Source: Cognatishimia maritima
GTDB taxonomy: Bacteria > Pseudomonadota > Alphaproteobacteria > Rhodobacterales > Rhodobacteraceae
NCBI RefSeq assembly: GCF_900129685.1
Contig: NZ_FQWM01000004.1
Span: forward strand, 64,501 to 128,500
Direction: 5' to 3'
DNA: 64,000 bases
In this document: piece by piece, positions 17,434 through 25,815 of the stretch
Layout: each line of letters begins with the position of its first letter
Position numbering within the stretch: the first letter of the stretch is position 1
Program-made: the position numbers and the translations under genes
The notes under the pieces: model-generated
What the model was told of the DNA's origin: nothing
The model's database searches: none
The model's input: the letters and a program-made list of their open reading frames with translations, nothing else

Positions 17434-17510
17434 TGGTGGCGTGGGGGAGACTTGAACTCCCGACCTATCGATTATGAGTCGATCGCTCTAACCAGCTGAG
17501 CTACCGCGCC
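17434..17510 (-). tRNA. tRNA with anticodon CAT (elongator Met, or Ile2 if lysidine-modified)
   Basis: Read on the minus strand, a 77-base cloverleaf with an encoded 3' CCA. It has GGCGCGG acceptor strand, TAGCTCAGCTGG D-arm, anticodon loop CTCATAA and T-arm GGGAG-TTCAAGT-CTCCC. The anticodon lies at 17474-17476. The acceptor stem pairs except for C5 opposite A68. The GACTCATAATC anticodon arm resembles tRNA-Ile2, in which C34 becomes lysidine, as much as elongator tRNA-Met. It is not the initiator, because the three G-C pairs of an initiator anticodon stem are absent. Confidence 0.9.
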
Positions 17511-17807
17511 ACGGTGGGCCGGGGTTTAGTTTAGGGCTTCACGGGGGTCAAGAGGAAAGAACCGAGATTCTTCGCTCGCAAGAAAAAATCTCAGTACGAA
17601 TTTCTCTGGCTTCTTGGAGGTGTGCAATCAAGGGCGCATTCTCTGCGCGCCGCTGTAATTTCGGTGACCCAGATTGCTGCCCATTTCTGTCATCAAGGTG
17701 GGCTATGCGCGTTCATATGCATATTTGCACATAGAGATATAGGATTTTACGGCCTTGGCTGCGCTGCAAGCAGGGCGTAGCTTGCGCGCGATTGAAGAGA
17801 GGATATA
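17511..17807. other. Intergenic region between tRNA and ABC exporter genes
   Basis: About 300 bases with no gene I can support. It must hold the tRNA promoter (leftward) and the exporter promoter (rightward). The stretch near 17715-17750 is AT-rich and could contain a -10 element, but no clear -35/-10 pair stands out. Confidence 0.45.
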
Positions 17808-18737
17808 ATGCGCTCTATTTTGGACATAACAGATCTGAAAAAGGTCTACGAAGGCGGTTTTGAGGCGCTCAAGGGCGTGTCGCTATCAATTCACGAAGGC
17901 GAAATTCTTGCGCTGCTCGGGCCGAACGGCGCGGGCAAGACCACGTTGATCTCCACCGTATGCGGGATCACCACCAACACATCTGGCGATATCCGCGTGG
18001 ATGGGTACTGCGTCAAAGACGATTATCGCGCCGCGCGCCGCCTGATTGGTCTTGTCCCGCAAGAGGTCAACCTTGAACCGTTTGAAACCGTCTGGAACAC
18101 CGTGCGTTTTTCGCGTGGCCTTCACGGTAAACGCCGTGATGATGCTTACCTTGAAAAAATTCTGCGCAAGCTGAGCCTTTGGGAAAAGAAATCCAGCCGC
18201 ATCATGGAGCTTTCCGGCGGCATGAAGCGACGGGTGCTGATTGCCAAAGCGCTGAGTCATGAACCCCGCATCTTATTCTTGGACGAGCCAACCGCTGGTG
18301 TCGATGTTTCGCTGCGGAAAGACATGTGGGACACGGTGAACGAACTGAAACGCGATGGTGTCACCATCATCCTGACCACGCATTACATCGAAGAAGCCGA
18401 GGCGATTGCGGATCGTATTGGTGTGATCAACAAGGGTGAGTTGCTGCTGATCGAGGAAAAGGCATCTTTGATGCAGCGGCTTGGACAGAAACAGCTGACC
18501 GTCGAACTGCAAGATGCCGTGACTGCTGTGCCTGACGCGCTGAGTGACCACGGGCTTGTTCTGTCTGAGGATGGGCGCACGCTGACTTATTCCTACGACA
18601 CGCAGGCGGACCGAACAGGGATCACCCAATTGTTGGGCGATCTGTCGGCGGCGGGCTTGGTTCTGAAAGACCTACAGACTGCGCAAAACAGCCTCGAAGA
18701 TATTTTTGTGACACTTGTTGAGGAGGGGCAGGCATGA
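17808..18737 (+). CDS. ABC-2 type exporter, ATP-binding subunit
   Basis: Cytoplasmic ATPase of an ABC exporter, 309 residues. It shows Walker [11 protein letters not shown]-loop VPQEVNL, signature LSGGMKRR, Walker B ILFLDEPT and the switch His in [11 protein letters not shown]-terminal extension of about 80 residues follows the ATPase fold, typical of the NodI/DrrA-like drug or polysaccharide exporter branch. GAGAGG precedes the ATG. The permease starts within its stop region (4-base overlap). Substrate unknown. Confidence 0.92.
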   Translation: MRSILDITDLKKVYEGGFEALKGVSLSIHEGEILALLGPNGAGKTTLISTVCGITTNTSGDIRVDGYCVKDDYRAARRLIGLVPQEVNLEPFETVWNTVRFSRGLHGKRRDDAYLEKILRKLSLWEKKSSRIMELSGGMKRRVLIAKALSHEPRILFLDEPTAGVDVSLRKDMWDTVNELKRDGVTIILTTHYIEEAEAIADRIGVINKGELLLIEEKASLMQRLGQKQLTVELQDAVTAVPDALSDHGLVLSEDGRTLTYSYDTQADRTGITQLLGDLSAAGLVLKDLQTAQNSLEDIFVTLVEEGQA

Positions 18738-19495
18738 ACCTGACCGCCGTCAAAGCCATCTACATTTTCGAGATGGCGCGCTTTTTCCGCACGCTGACGC
18801 AGAGCTTTATCTCGCCTGTGATTTCAACTGCTCTCTATTTCGTGGTGTTTGGGTCGGCCATTGGCAGCCGCATCCAGGAAGTTGATGGGGTCAGCTATGG
18901 CGCCTTCATCGTTCCTGGTCTGATTATGCTGTCGATTATGACACAGGGCATATCGAACGCGTCCTTTGGCATCTACTTCCCGAAATTCATCGGCACGATC
19001 TATGAGCTATTGGCCGCGCCAATCAATTTTTTGGAAATCGTCGTCGGCTATGTAGGTGCTGCCGCAACCAAGTCGCTCTTTATCGGCTTGGTGATCCTTG
19101 CGACTGCTGGGCTTTTTGTGGACCTGAATATCCAGCACCCCATCGCGATGCTGGCCTTTATGGTGCTAACCTGCACAAGCTTTGCCCTATTCGGCTTCAT
19201 CATCGGGATCTGGGCCAAAAGCTTTGAGCAGCTTCAATTGATACCGCTGCTGGTGTTGACGCCATTGGTATTCCTTGGCGGCTCGTTCTATTCGATTTCG
19301 ATGTTGCCCCCAGTTTGGCAGACGGTGACGCTGTTCAATCCGGTGGTCTACCTGATCTCTGGCTTCCGCTGGGCCTTTTTTGGATTGGCGGACGTGCCAG
19401 TTGGACTAAGTCTTTTGGCCATTGCTGGGTTTACCGGCATCTGTCTGGTCGCGGTATGGTGGATCTTTAAAACCGGCTGGCGCATCCGCAGTTAA
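18734..19495 (+). CDS. ABC-2 type exporter, permease subunit
   Basis: 253-residue membrane protein with six predicted helices and the ABC-2 membrane fold ([22 protein letters not shown] near the first helices, then the [19 protein letters not shown] block typical of the family). It overlaps the ATPase gene by four bases (ATGA), so both subunits are likely made together and would form a 2+2 exporter. Substrate unknown. Confidence 0.92.
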   Translation: MNLTAVKAIYIFEMARFFRTLTQSFISPVISTALYFVVFGSAIGSRIQEVDGVSYGAFIVPGLIMLSIMTQGISNASFGIYFPKFIGTIYELLAAPINFLEIVVGYVGAAATKSLFIGLVILATAGLFVDLNIQHPIAMLAFMVLTCTSFALFGFIIGIWAKSFEQLQLIPLLVLTPLVFLGGSFYSISMLPPVWQTVTLFNPVVYLISGFRWAFFGLADVPVGLSLLAIAGFTGICLVAVWWIFKTGWRIRS

Positions 19496-19594
19496 GGGCG
19501 TGGCAGGCTGACCTTGCCCAATTTTTGACGGATATACATCAGATCACGGCTTTGTCGGCGTGCCCTCCTTGTTTGGGGGGCATCGGCGTTCTAC

Positions 19595-20401
19595 ATGCGA
19601 GTCATGAGACGCTGGATACCCTTCATCAAAAATCCGCCCACCGTGGCCGTGCTGCGATTATCAGGCGTTATCGCCTCTGGATCGCGCGGCAGCCTGAACG
19701 ATCAGGTCATGGCCCCATTGATCGAAAAAGCATTTCGACGCGGCAAACCCAGCGCCGTGGCTCTGGTCTTAAATTCGCCGGGCGGGTCCCCGGTGCAAAG
19801 CGCCCTTATTGGCGCGCGTATTCGGCGGTTGGCCGAAGAAACCGAGGTCCCGGTCTTTGCTTTTGTCGAGGATGTGGCAGCCTCTGGTGGCTATTGGCTG
19901 GCAGCGGCGGCAGATGAAGTTTATCTCGACGCTTCGTCGATTGTCGGCTCCATCGGCGTGATATCGGCAGGCTTTGGTGCGCATGATTTTCTGTCGCGCC
20001 ATGGATTGGAACGCCGGGTCCACACCGCTGGCAAATCAAAATCCATGCTTGATCCGTTCCGTCCCGAAAAAACCGAGGATGTAGAACGGCTGAAACGCCT
20101 ACTCGGTCAAATTCACGAGAATTTCATCAGCCACGTCAAAGCGCGTCGCGGTGATAAGCTTGTGGAAAGCGATGACCTCTTTACCGGCGAAATCTGGGTG
20201 GGTCAGGCTGCCGTCGAACAGGGGCTGGCCGATGGATTGGGTCATCTGGTGCCGACTTTGAAAGAGAGATTTGGCAAAGACGTTCGCTTCCGACGCTATG
20301 ACATACGCCGTCCCGTCTGGCAGAGGTTCGGTGCGCAGGTTGCACAAGATGCCCTGTCTGGGATAGAGGAGCGCGCAGAATACGCGCGCTTTGGACTTTG
20401 A
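19595..20401 (+). CDS. S49-family signal peptide peptidase-like serine protease
   Basis: 268-residue protease of the short SppA/SohB kind. It has the oxyanion motif LNSPGGSP and the nucleophile region VAASGGYWLA; the family uses a Ser-Lys dyad. No strong N-terminal membrane segment is seen, unlike E. coli SppA, so it may be cytoplasmic or loosely membrane-bound. Starts at 19595 or 19604 (MRRWIPFIK) are both possible. A small zinc-ribbon-like gene begins one base after its stop. Confidence 0.88.
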   Translation: MRVMRRWIPFIKNPPTVAVLRLSGVIASGSRGSLNDQVMAPLIEKAFRRGKPSAVALVLNSPGGSPVQSALIGARIRRLAEETEVPVFAFVEDVAASGGYWLAAAADEVYLDASSIVGSIGVISAGFGAHDFLSRHGLERRVHTAGKSKSMLDPFRPEKTEDVERLKRLLGQIHENFISHVKARRGDKLVESDDLFTGEIWVGQAAVEQGLADGLGHLVPTLKERFGKDVRFRRYDIRRPVWQRFGAQVAQDALSGIEERAEYARFGL

Positions 20402-20402
20402 C

Positions 20403-20570
20403 TTGCTGACAAAGATTGTCCTTCTGTTTCTGGTTGCGATGGCTGTCATGGCCATGTTCGGCAAGCTGACTTTGCCGGGGAAGAAACAGTTGGATGCACG
20501 CAGATGCCCCTCTTGCGGGCGCTTTAAACTTGGCAAGGGGCCCTGCTCCTGTCGCGGCAAAAAGGGCTAA
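20403..20570 (+). CDS. Small membrane protein with zinc-ribbon-like cysteines
   Basis: A 55-residue product not matched to a named family. It reads LTKIVLLFLVAMAVMAMFG at the N-terminus (one membrane helix), then a basic stretch and CPSCGRFKLGKGPCSCRG, a CxxC...CxC arrangement like a zinc ribbon. The start is a TTG at 20403 or an in-frame TTG at 20391 that overlaps the protease gene; no ATG suits. It is packed between the S49 protease (1 base) and the exchanger (6 bases), which supports a real gene. Function unknown. Confidence 0.65.
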   Translation: MLTKIVLLFLVAMAVMAMFGKLTLPGKKQLDARRCPSCGRFKLGKGPCSCRGKKG

Positions 20571-20576
20571 GACGCG

Positions 20577-21539
20577 ATGCTAGTATGGATTACAGCTGCC
20601 TTGGGGCTGATCATTCTGTTGCTGGCCGGTGATGCGCTTGTGCGGGGGGCTGTAAACCTCAGCCTGCGGGTCGGTATTCCCGCGATGATCGTCAGCTTGA
20701 CCATCGTTGCCTTTGGGACATCTGCGCCTGAACTCCTGATTGCGATCAGCGCGATTGATGACGGCGCGCCCGGTATTGCGTTGGGCAACGTCATCGGCTC
20801 GAACACGGCCAATATTCTGCTGGTGTTGGGCTTGCCTGCCATATTATCGCGCCTGCACACCAGCACCTGCGACACGCGCAGAAACTACGTGTTCATGTTG
20901 GCAGCGACAGCCTTGTTTATCGTGCTTGCGTTGACCGGTATTTTCACATGGGTCAGCGGCTTGATCCTGCTCGCGGCGCTTGCCTTTGTCCTTGGGGATG
21001 CACTGCGTGCGACGCTGAAACACAGGAAAGACGGCAAGGTCGCCTGCGCAGATGGGGCTGACCTTGATGATCTTGAAGGCGCAGACCCTGAAATGCCTTG
21101 GTGGCGGATTGGCGTCTTTTTGGCGCTGGGACTGATCGGCCTACCTTTTGGAGCGGACCTCTTGGTGGACAGCGCGATTGATATTGCGCGGCGTTTTGAC
21201 GTTGGAGAGGCGGTTATCGGGCTGACGCTGGTGGCAGTCGGTACAAGCTTGCCTGAGCTCGCGACGACTGTCATGGCAGCGCTCAGGCGACAAGCTGACG
21301 TTGCGCTTGGCAACGTGATCGGGTCCAACATGTTCAACCTGCTTGCGATCATTGGGATCGCCAGCTTCATCGGCCCGATTCCAGTCGACCCTGAATTTAT
21401 CGAATTCGACCTGTGGGTTATGGCCGGCGCGAGCCTTTTGATCTTGCCGTTTGTTTGGTTCAAAGCGGACATCACACGTCGATGGGGTGTGCTGCTGACA
21501 GCATTATATGTGGTCTACATTTTGGCAGTTCTTGCTTGA
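20577..21539 (+). CDS. Calcium/sodium antiporter (CaxA/YrbG family)
   Basis: Inner-membrane exchanger of 320 residues with about ten helices. The two inverted alpha-repeats are clear: AFGTSAPELLIAISA followed by GNVIGSNTANILLVLG, and AVGTSLPELATTVMA followed by GNVIGSNMFNLLAIIG. The acidic residues in the PEL motifs bind the cations. An acidic cytoplasmic loop (DLDDLEGADPEMPW) separates the halves. It is expected to export Ca2+ in exchange for Na+; the ion has not been shown from sequence. Confidence 0.92.
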   Translation: MLVWITAALGLIILLLAGDALVRGAVNLSLRVGIPAMIVSLTIVAFGTSAPELLIAISAIDDGAPGIALGNVIGSNTANILLVLGLPAILSRLHTSTCDTRRNYVFMLAATALFIVLALTGIFTWVSGLILLAALAFVLGDALRATLKHRKDGKVACADGADLDDLEGADPEMPWWRIGVFLALGLIGLPFGADLLVDSAIDIARRFDVGEAVIGLTLVAVGTSLPELATTVMAALRRQADVALGNVIGSNMFNLLAIIGIASFIGPIPVDPEFIEFDLWVMAGASLLILPFVWFKADITRRWGVLLTALYVVYILAVLA

Positions 21540-21913
21540 TAGGCAGCTTTTGTGGCTTGATTCTCGGGCGCGCAACCGGGTTTCGTTCCACCGCCAATAA
21601 TAGGCAGCAGAGTTTACCCTTCGCCGATCGTCGTCTTAGTTGTGCACTGGTAACGTTGCTGTCACAGACTCGTTACAAAAACTGTAATGATATCAGTATT
21701 TTGCGGCAGGTATAAAAAGTTTTCGTTTGTTTTCAATGCCTTAATTATACGCCTAATTTTTAGGCAGTTCATAGTTGGAGTTTAAAAATAAGGGAAATTC
21801 TTGGCTCTCTGAAAGTTATCTGCAGAGTTATCCACAGATTCCGTGGACATGTTTTCTCTTGCGGAACGCCGCCCGAGATTGCAGGCAGGAAAAAGAATCA
21901 TACGTGATAGCCC
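21540..21913. other. AT-rich intergenic region before uvrC
   Basis: A 374-base gap with no gene. The part from 21660 to 21840 is clearly richer in A+T than its surroundings and contains several TATA-like stretches and a perfect DnaA box. It may be the uvrC promoter region. Confidence 0.5.
21828..21836 (+). promoter_or_regulatory. DnaA box
   Basis: TTATCCACA matches the consensus DnaA box TTATNCACA exactly. It is 78 bases ahead of uvrC beside an AT-rich stretch. I see only this one exact copy, so a regulatory site is more likely than an origin. Confidence 0.55.
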
Positions 21914-23788
21914 ATGACTGACACAGACCCCGAATCGACCAAAGCACTGACAGGCCATGCCTGTATCGCCGCCTATCTGAAAACGCTGGATGGATCGCCG
22001 GGCGTTTACCGCATGTTGGATGCGCAGGCGCGGGTTCTTTATGTGGGCAAGGCACGCAACCTGCGCGCACGGGTATCGAACTATGCCCGTCCCGCAGGGC
22101 ACACCGGGCGTATCGCCCGGATGATCAGCGAAACCTGCGCCATGATGTTTCTGACCACCAAGACAGAGACCGAAGCTTTGTTGCTGGAACAGAACCTGAT
22201 CAAGCAGTTGAAGCCGAAGTACAACGTGCTGCTGCGGGATGATAAAAGCTTTCCCAATATTCTGGTCAGCAAGGCACACGAATTTCCGCAGATCAAAAAG
22301 CATCGCGGCGCTAAGAAAGAAAAGGGCAACTATTATGGTCCTTTCGCGAGTGCCGGGGCTGTGAACCGGACGCTGAACCAGCTGCAAAAGGTCTTTATGC
22401 TGCGCGATTGTTCAGATGCCATGTTTGAAAGCCGCACGCGCCCCTGTTTGCAATATCAGATCAAACGGTGCACGGCGCCCTGCGTTGGCAAAATCAGCGC
22501 GGAAGACTACGCAAGCTCAGTTGCGGATGCCGAACGCTATTTGCAGGGGCGGTCGACCGAAATACAAGAAAGCCTTGCCGCCCAAATGCAAACCGCCAGC
22601 GAGGCCATGGCGTTTGAACAGGCTGCAGTTCTGCGTGACCGCATTCGCGCTCTGACACAGGTCCAATCGGCGCAAGGCATTAACCCGCGCGGCGTGCGCG
22701 AAGCGGATGTGATCGCGCTGCATCTGGAGAACGGCCAAGCCTGCGTTCAAGTGTTTTTTATCCGCGCCAACCAGAACTGGGGCAACAAAGACTACTACCC
22801 ACGTGTTGGCGCAGAGATCGAGGCAGCCGAAGTGCTTGAGGCCTTCATCGGCCAGTTCTACGCCACAAAAGAACCACCGCGTCAGTTGATCTTGTCGCAT
22901 TCACTGGAAAACCCAGACCTGATGTCAGAGGCTCTGGCAGGGAAGTCGGGCCGCAAGGTTGAGATACGTGTACCTCAGCGCGGCGAGAAAGCAGAGTTGA
23001 TCGCAGGGGCCGTGCGCAACGCGAAGGAGTCTTTGGCACGGAAGATGAGCGAAACCGCGACGCAGGCAAAGCTTTTGCGAGGCGTGGCGGAGGCATTTGA
23101 CCTAGAGGCTCCGCCTCAACGGATCGAGGTTTACGACAACTCCCACATCCAAGGCACGAATGCTGTGGGCGGCATGATCGTCGCAGGGCCGGATGGCTTT
23201 ATGAAAAACAGCTACCGTAAATTCAACATCAAGGGCGATGACCTCACCCCGGGCGATGACTTTGGCATGATGAAAGAAGTCCTGTCGCGCAGGTTCAAAC
23301 GCCTGCTGAAAGAAGATCCGGATCGCTCCAAAGGGTTGTGGCCAGATCTGCTTCTGATCGACGGCGGGGCCGGGCAGGTCTCTGCCGTGGATGAGATCAT
23401 GCAGGAATGGGGCGTCGCGGATATCCCGATGGTCGGGATTGCTAAGGGGGTGGACCGGGATCACGGCAAAGAAGAATTCCATCGCGTTGGTCAGCGGGCC
23501 TTTGCGTTGCGGCGCAATGATCCGGTTCTCTATTTCATCCAGCGCCTGCGCGATGAGGCGCACCGATTTGCCATCGGAACCCATCGCGCCAAACGCGCCA
23601 AAGCAGTCGGCGCGACGCCTTTGGACGATGTGCCCGGTGTCGGAGCAACTCGCAAACGCGCGTTGCTTGCCCATTTCGGAAGTGCCAAGGCGGTCAGCCG
23701 CGCGAACCTCGTCGATCTGAAAGCCGTCGAGGGAATCTCTGACGCATTAGCGGAAGTCATTTATGATTTTTTCCATGAGGGTCGCTAA
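21914..23788 (+). CDS. uvrC: Excinuclease ABC subunit C
   Basis: Makes both cuts in nucleotide excision repair with UvrAB. In the 624-residue protein the GIY-YIG nuclease domain (about 27-105) contains [21 protein letters not shown] and the metal-binding Glu in [13 protein letters not shown] motif lies near 215-250, the RNase H-like nuclease with YDNSHIQGT and LLIDGGAGQ follows, and two helix-hairpin-helix motifs end it ([17 protein letters not shown]). It heads the uvrC-pgsA-moaD-moaE group. Confidence 0.97.
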   Translation: MTDTDPESTKALTGHACIAAYLKTLDGSPGVYRMLDAQARVLYVGKARNLRARVSNYARPAGHTGRIARMISETCAMMFLTTKTETEALLLEQNLIKQLKPKYNVLLRDDKSFPNILVSKAHEFPQIKKHRGAKKEKGNYYGPFASAGAVNRTLNQLQKVFMLRDCSDAMFESRTRPCLQYQIKRCTAPCVGKISAEDYASSVADAERYLQGRSTEIQESLAAQMQTASEAMAFEQAAVLRDRIRALTQVQSAQGINPRGVREADVIALHLENGQACVQVFFIRANQNWGNKDYYPRVGAEIEAAEVLEAFIGQFYATKEPPRQLILSHSLENPDLMSEALAGKSGRKVEIRVPQRGEKAELIAGAVRNAKESLARKMSETATQAKLLRGVAEAFDLEAPPQRIEVYDNSHIQGTNAVGGMIVAGPDGFMKNSYRKFNIKGDDLTPGDDFGMMKEVLSRRFKRLLKEDPDRSKGLWPDLLLIDGGAGQVSAVDEIMQEWGVADIPMVGIAKGVDRDHGKEEFHRVGQRAFALRRNDPVLYFIQRLRDEAHRFAIGTHRAKRAKAVGATPLDDVPGVGATRKRALLAHFGSAKAVSRANLVDLKAVEGISDALAEVIYDFFHEGR

Positions 23789-24009
23789 ATCTGTGCCTAT
23801 ACCAAAGGATAGCGTCCTATCCGCATTTTGCGAATCCTATCCCTCGCCGCGCGCGCGGTTCATTTTTTGACCAGATAGAATAATCGTAACGAAGCCAAAT
23901 GGTTCGTAGGCGCACAAGGCATCAGACCAGAACGCATCCCGGTCAAAGTGCCGTCCCACGAGCGCCGTGAACCCTAGAAAGAATTTCGGGGATGAAATTG
24001 CTTCGTAAG

Positions 24010-24040
24010 ATGACCCGGGCATACCCAATGCCCGGGTCAT
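24010..24040. repeat. Perfect 13-bp inverted repeat upstream of pgsA
   Basis: ATGACCCGGGCAT and ATGCCCGGGTCAT flank a 5-base loop (ACCCA), giving a perfect GC-rich hairpin. No T run follows on the plus strand, so it is not a typical terminator. It lies 88 bases ahead of pgsA in the 339-base uvrC-pgsA gap (23789-24127), which holds no gene I can support. Another short repeat (GGATAG / CTATCC at 23807-23822) lies after uvrC. Confidence 0.75.
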
Positions 24041-24127
24041 ATTGCTTGTGCGATGGAAGGTGAACAACGTCGGGGCGCACCAAATTGCCCGCTTTCCTAA
24101 CGCACCGAGTCAGGCTAGGAATGGCGC

Positions 24128-24787
24128 ATGACTTGGACGATCCCAAACATTCTGACCGTATTGCGGCTGCTGGCCGCGCCGCTGATAGCGGTCATGTTCC
24201 TGACCTTACCGCGCCCCTTTGCAGATTTCTGCGCGCTTGGGCTTTTTGTCTTTGCGTCGGTGACCGACTACCTTGACGGTTACTTAGCGCGCAAATGGGG
24301 CCAGGTTAGTAAGCTGGGCACCATGCTTGATCCCATTGCCGATAAAGCGATGGTTGTGATCGCTTTGATGGTCATCGTTGGGTTTTCCTCGCTTTCGTTC
24401 GTGCTGATGCTGCCTGCGTCGATCATCCTGTTCCGAGAGGTCTTTGTGTCTGGTCTGCGCGAATTTTTGGGCGATACAGCGGGCACGCTGAAAGTTACCA
24501 AACTGGCGAAATGGAAAACTGCATCGCAGATGGTGGCCATTGCCGTTTTGCTGCTGCACGGCATCTTTGAACATTACTTTGGCATGTGGTCATGGGGCAT
24601 GGACCCAGAGATGGTGGGGCAGGTGCTCAGTGGTGCGCTGCAGGATGAACTTGGTCTGCGCAATATGTACCACGGTGCCATTGTCACCAGCCAGGGTGGC
24701 TGGCTGTTGCTCTGGATCGCTGCGGTGCTAACCCTGATCACTGGGGTCGATTACTTCCGCAAAGCCACCCCCTTCCTGAGGGATTGA
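24128..24787 (+). CDS. pgsA: CDP-diacylglycerol--glycerol-3-phosphate 3-phosphatidyltransferase
   Basis: Inner-membrane enzyme making phosphatidylglycerophosphate, the first committed step to phosphatidylglycerol and cardiolipin. The 219-residue protein carries the CDP-alcohol phosphotransferase signature DG-x2-AR-x8-G-x3-D-x3-D in DGYLARKWGQVSKLGTMLD plus PIADK. Several membrane helices are present. moaD starts 3 bases after its stop, an arrangement common in Rhodobacterales. Confidence 0.95.
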   Translation: MTWTIPNILTVLRLLAAPLIAVMFLTLPRPFADFCALGLFVFASVTDYLDGYLARKWGQVSKLGTMLDPIADKAMVVIALMVIVGFSSLSFVLMLPASIILFREVFVSGLREFLGDTAGTLKVTKLAKWKTASQMVAIAVLLLHGIFEHYFGMWSWGMDPEMVGQVLSGALQDELGLRNMYHGAIVTSQGGWLLLWIAAVLTLITGVDYFRKATPFLRD

Positions 24788-24790
24788 TCC

Positions 24791-25036
24791 ATGAATGTTG
24801 TCTATTTCGCATGGGTGCGAGAGCGGATCGGGCTTCCAAAAGAAAAGCTGTCGACAAACGCCAAGACCGTGATGGAACTGGTAGAAGAACTGCGCGCTCG
24901 GGAAGAACGGTATGCCGTGGCGTTTTCAGATCTAAGCGCTTTGCGTGTGGCCCTTGACCAAGAGCTTTCAGATTTTGACGCCTCCCTGAATGGGGTTACT
25001 GAGGTCGCCTTCTTCCCGCCGATGACCGGAGGCTGA
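24791..25036 (+). CDS. moaD: Molybdopterin synthase small subunit MoaD
   Basis: Ubiquitin-like sulfur carrier of molybdopterin synthase; its C-terminal Gly-Gly is thiocarboxylated and gives sulfur to precursor Z. The 81-residue protein ends FFPPMTGG, the required tail. The start MNVVYFAWVRERIG has the family's first beta-strand. It lies between pgsA and moaE with 2-3 base gaps. Confidence 0.96.
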   Translation: MNVVYFAWVRERIGLPKEKLSTNAKTVMELVEELRAREERYAVAFSDLSALRVALDQELSDFDASLNGVTEVAFFPPMTGG

Positions 25037-25038
25037 GC

Positions 25039-25482
25039 ATGCGCATTCAGGTACAAGACGCAGCTTTTGATCTGGGTGCCGAGACAGAGCGATTTGCCAA
25101 GGCACAAGACGCCGCTGGCGCAGTCGTGACCTTTACCGGTATCGTGCGTAACAATGCAGATGGCACGCTTAAGTGTATGCGGATCGAGCATTATCCGGGC
25201 ATGACCGAAAAGGCATTGCAGAAAATCGCGGATCAGGCGCAGGAACGCTGGGACCTGACGGACCTGCTGATCATCCATCGGCACGGCGACATGGTGCCAG
25301 GTGAGATGATTATGATGGTCGCCACGGCGTCAAAGCATCGCCTGCATGCGTTTGAAGCAGCGGAATACCTGATGGACTACCTGAAATCACGCGCGCCGTT
25401 CTGGAAGAAAGAAATGACGGCAGATGGCGCAGAGTGGGTCGCTGCTAAGGACAGCGATGAGGACGCCTTGTCTCGCTGGTAA
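25039..25482 (+). CDS. moaE: Molybdopterin synthase catalytic subunit MoaE
   Basis: Large subunit that, with MoaD, converts cyclic pyranopterin monophosphate to molybdopterin. In the 147-residue protein the family blocks are GAVVTFTGIVRN, LKCMRIEHYPGMTEKAL, IIHRHGDMVPGE and the catalytic Lys region DYLKSRAPFWKKE. The gene ends 3 bases from a convergent membrane-protein gene. Confidence 0.96.
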   Translation: MRIQVQDAAFDLGAETERFAKAQDAAGAVVTFTGIVRNNADGTLKCMRIEHYPGMTEKALQKIADQAQERWDLTDLLIIHRHGDMVPGEMIMMVATASKHRLHAFEAAEYLMDYLKSRAPFWKKEMTADGAEWVAAKDSDEDALSRW

Positions 25483-25485
25483 GGC

Positions 25486-25815
25486 TTAGCTCGCTTTATT
25501 CCCACGCGCGACATAGTCCCGCAATTCTTCCACTTCCTGACGGGCGTCCCGCAGCCCTTCCATCGCGGCGGCCAATTCGGCCTCGGTCTGGTTGATCTGG
25601 TTCGTCAGTTCCGCTTCGCGCTGTTGCAGATAGGTGATCGCTTGATCGCGCGTTTCCTCGGCTTCGTGCAGTTCCTGCGCCATGCGTTCCAGCTGATCGA
25701 CATCAGCCTGCGCGACACGCGAAAAGCGGTGCACCAGCCAGTTCGCGAACCAGCCCATGCAAAAGGCAATGAACAGAACGATCGCTGTTGCGATGATAAA
25801 TTCAGTTCTGGTCAT
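25486..25815 (-). CDS. Membrane-anchored coiled-coil protein, function unknown
   Basis: 109 residues: one N-terminal membrane helix (about 6-28, IIATAIVLFIAFCMGWFANWL) and a long charged heptad-like helix (about 32-100) that should form a coiled coil. Gln and Glu are abundant. Its start codon lies inside the end of the upstream ompA-like gene (14-base overlap), so the two are co-translated. It may help to anchor or space that envelope protein; this is inference from position. No named family recognised. Confidence 0.75.
   Translation of the reverse strand: MTRTEFIIATAIVLFIAFCMGWFANWLVHRFSRVAQADVDQLERMAQELHEAEETRDQAITYLQQREAELTNQINQTEAELAAAMEGLRDARQEVEELRDYVARGNKAS

Noticed and set aside
17434-17510. 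Initiator tRNA-fMet
   Set aside because: The anticodon stem lacks the run of three G-C pairs and the first acceptor pair is G-C rather than mismatched.
21540-21913. Chromosomal replication origin
   Set aside because: Only one exact DnaA box was seen and no dnaA, parAB, maf or rpmH neighbours are present, so the evidence is too thin to call oriC.
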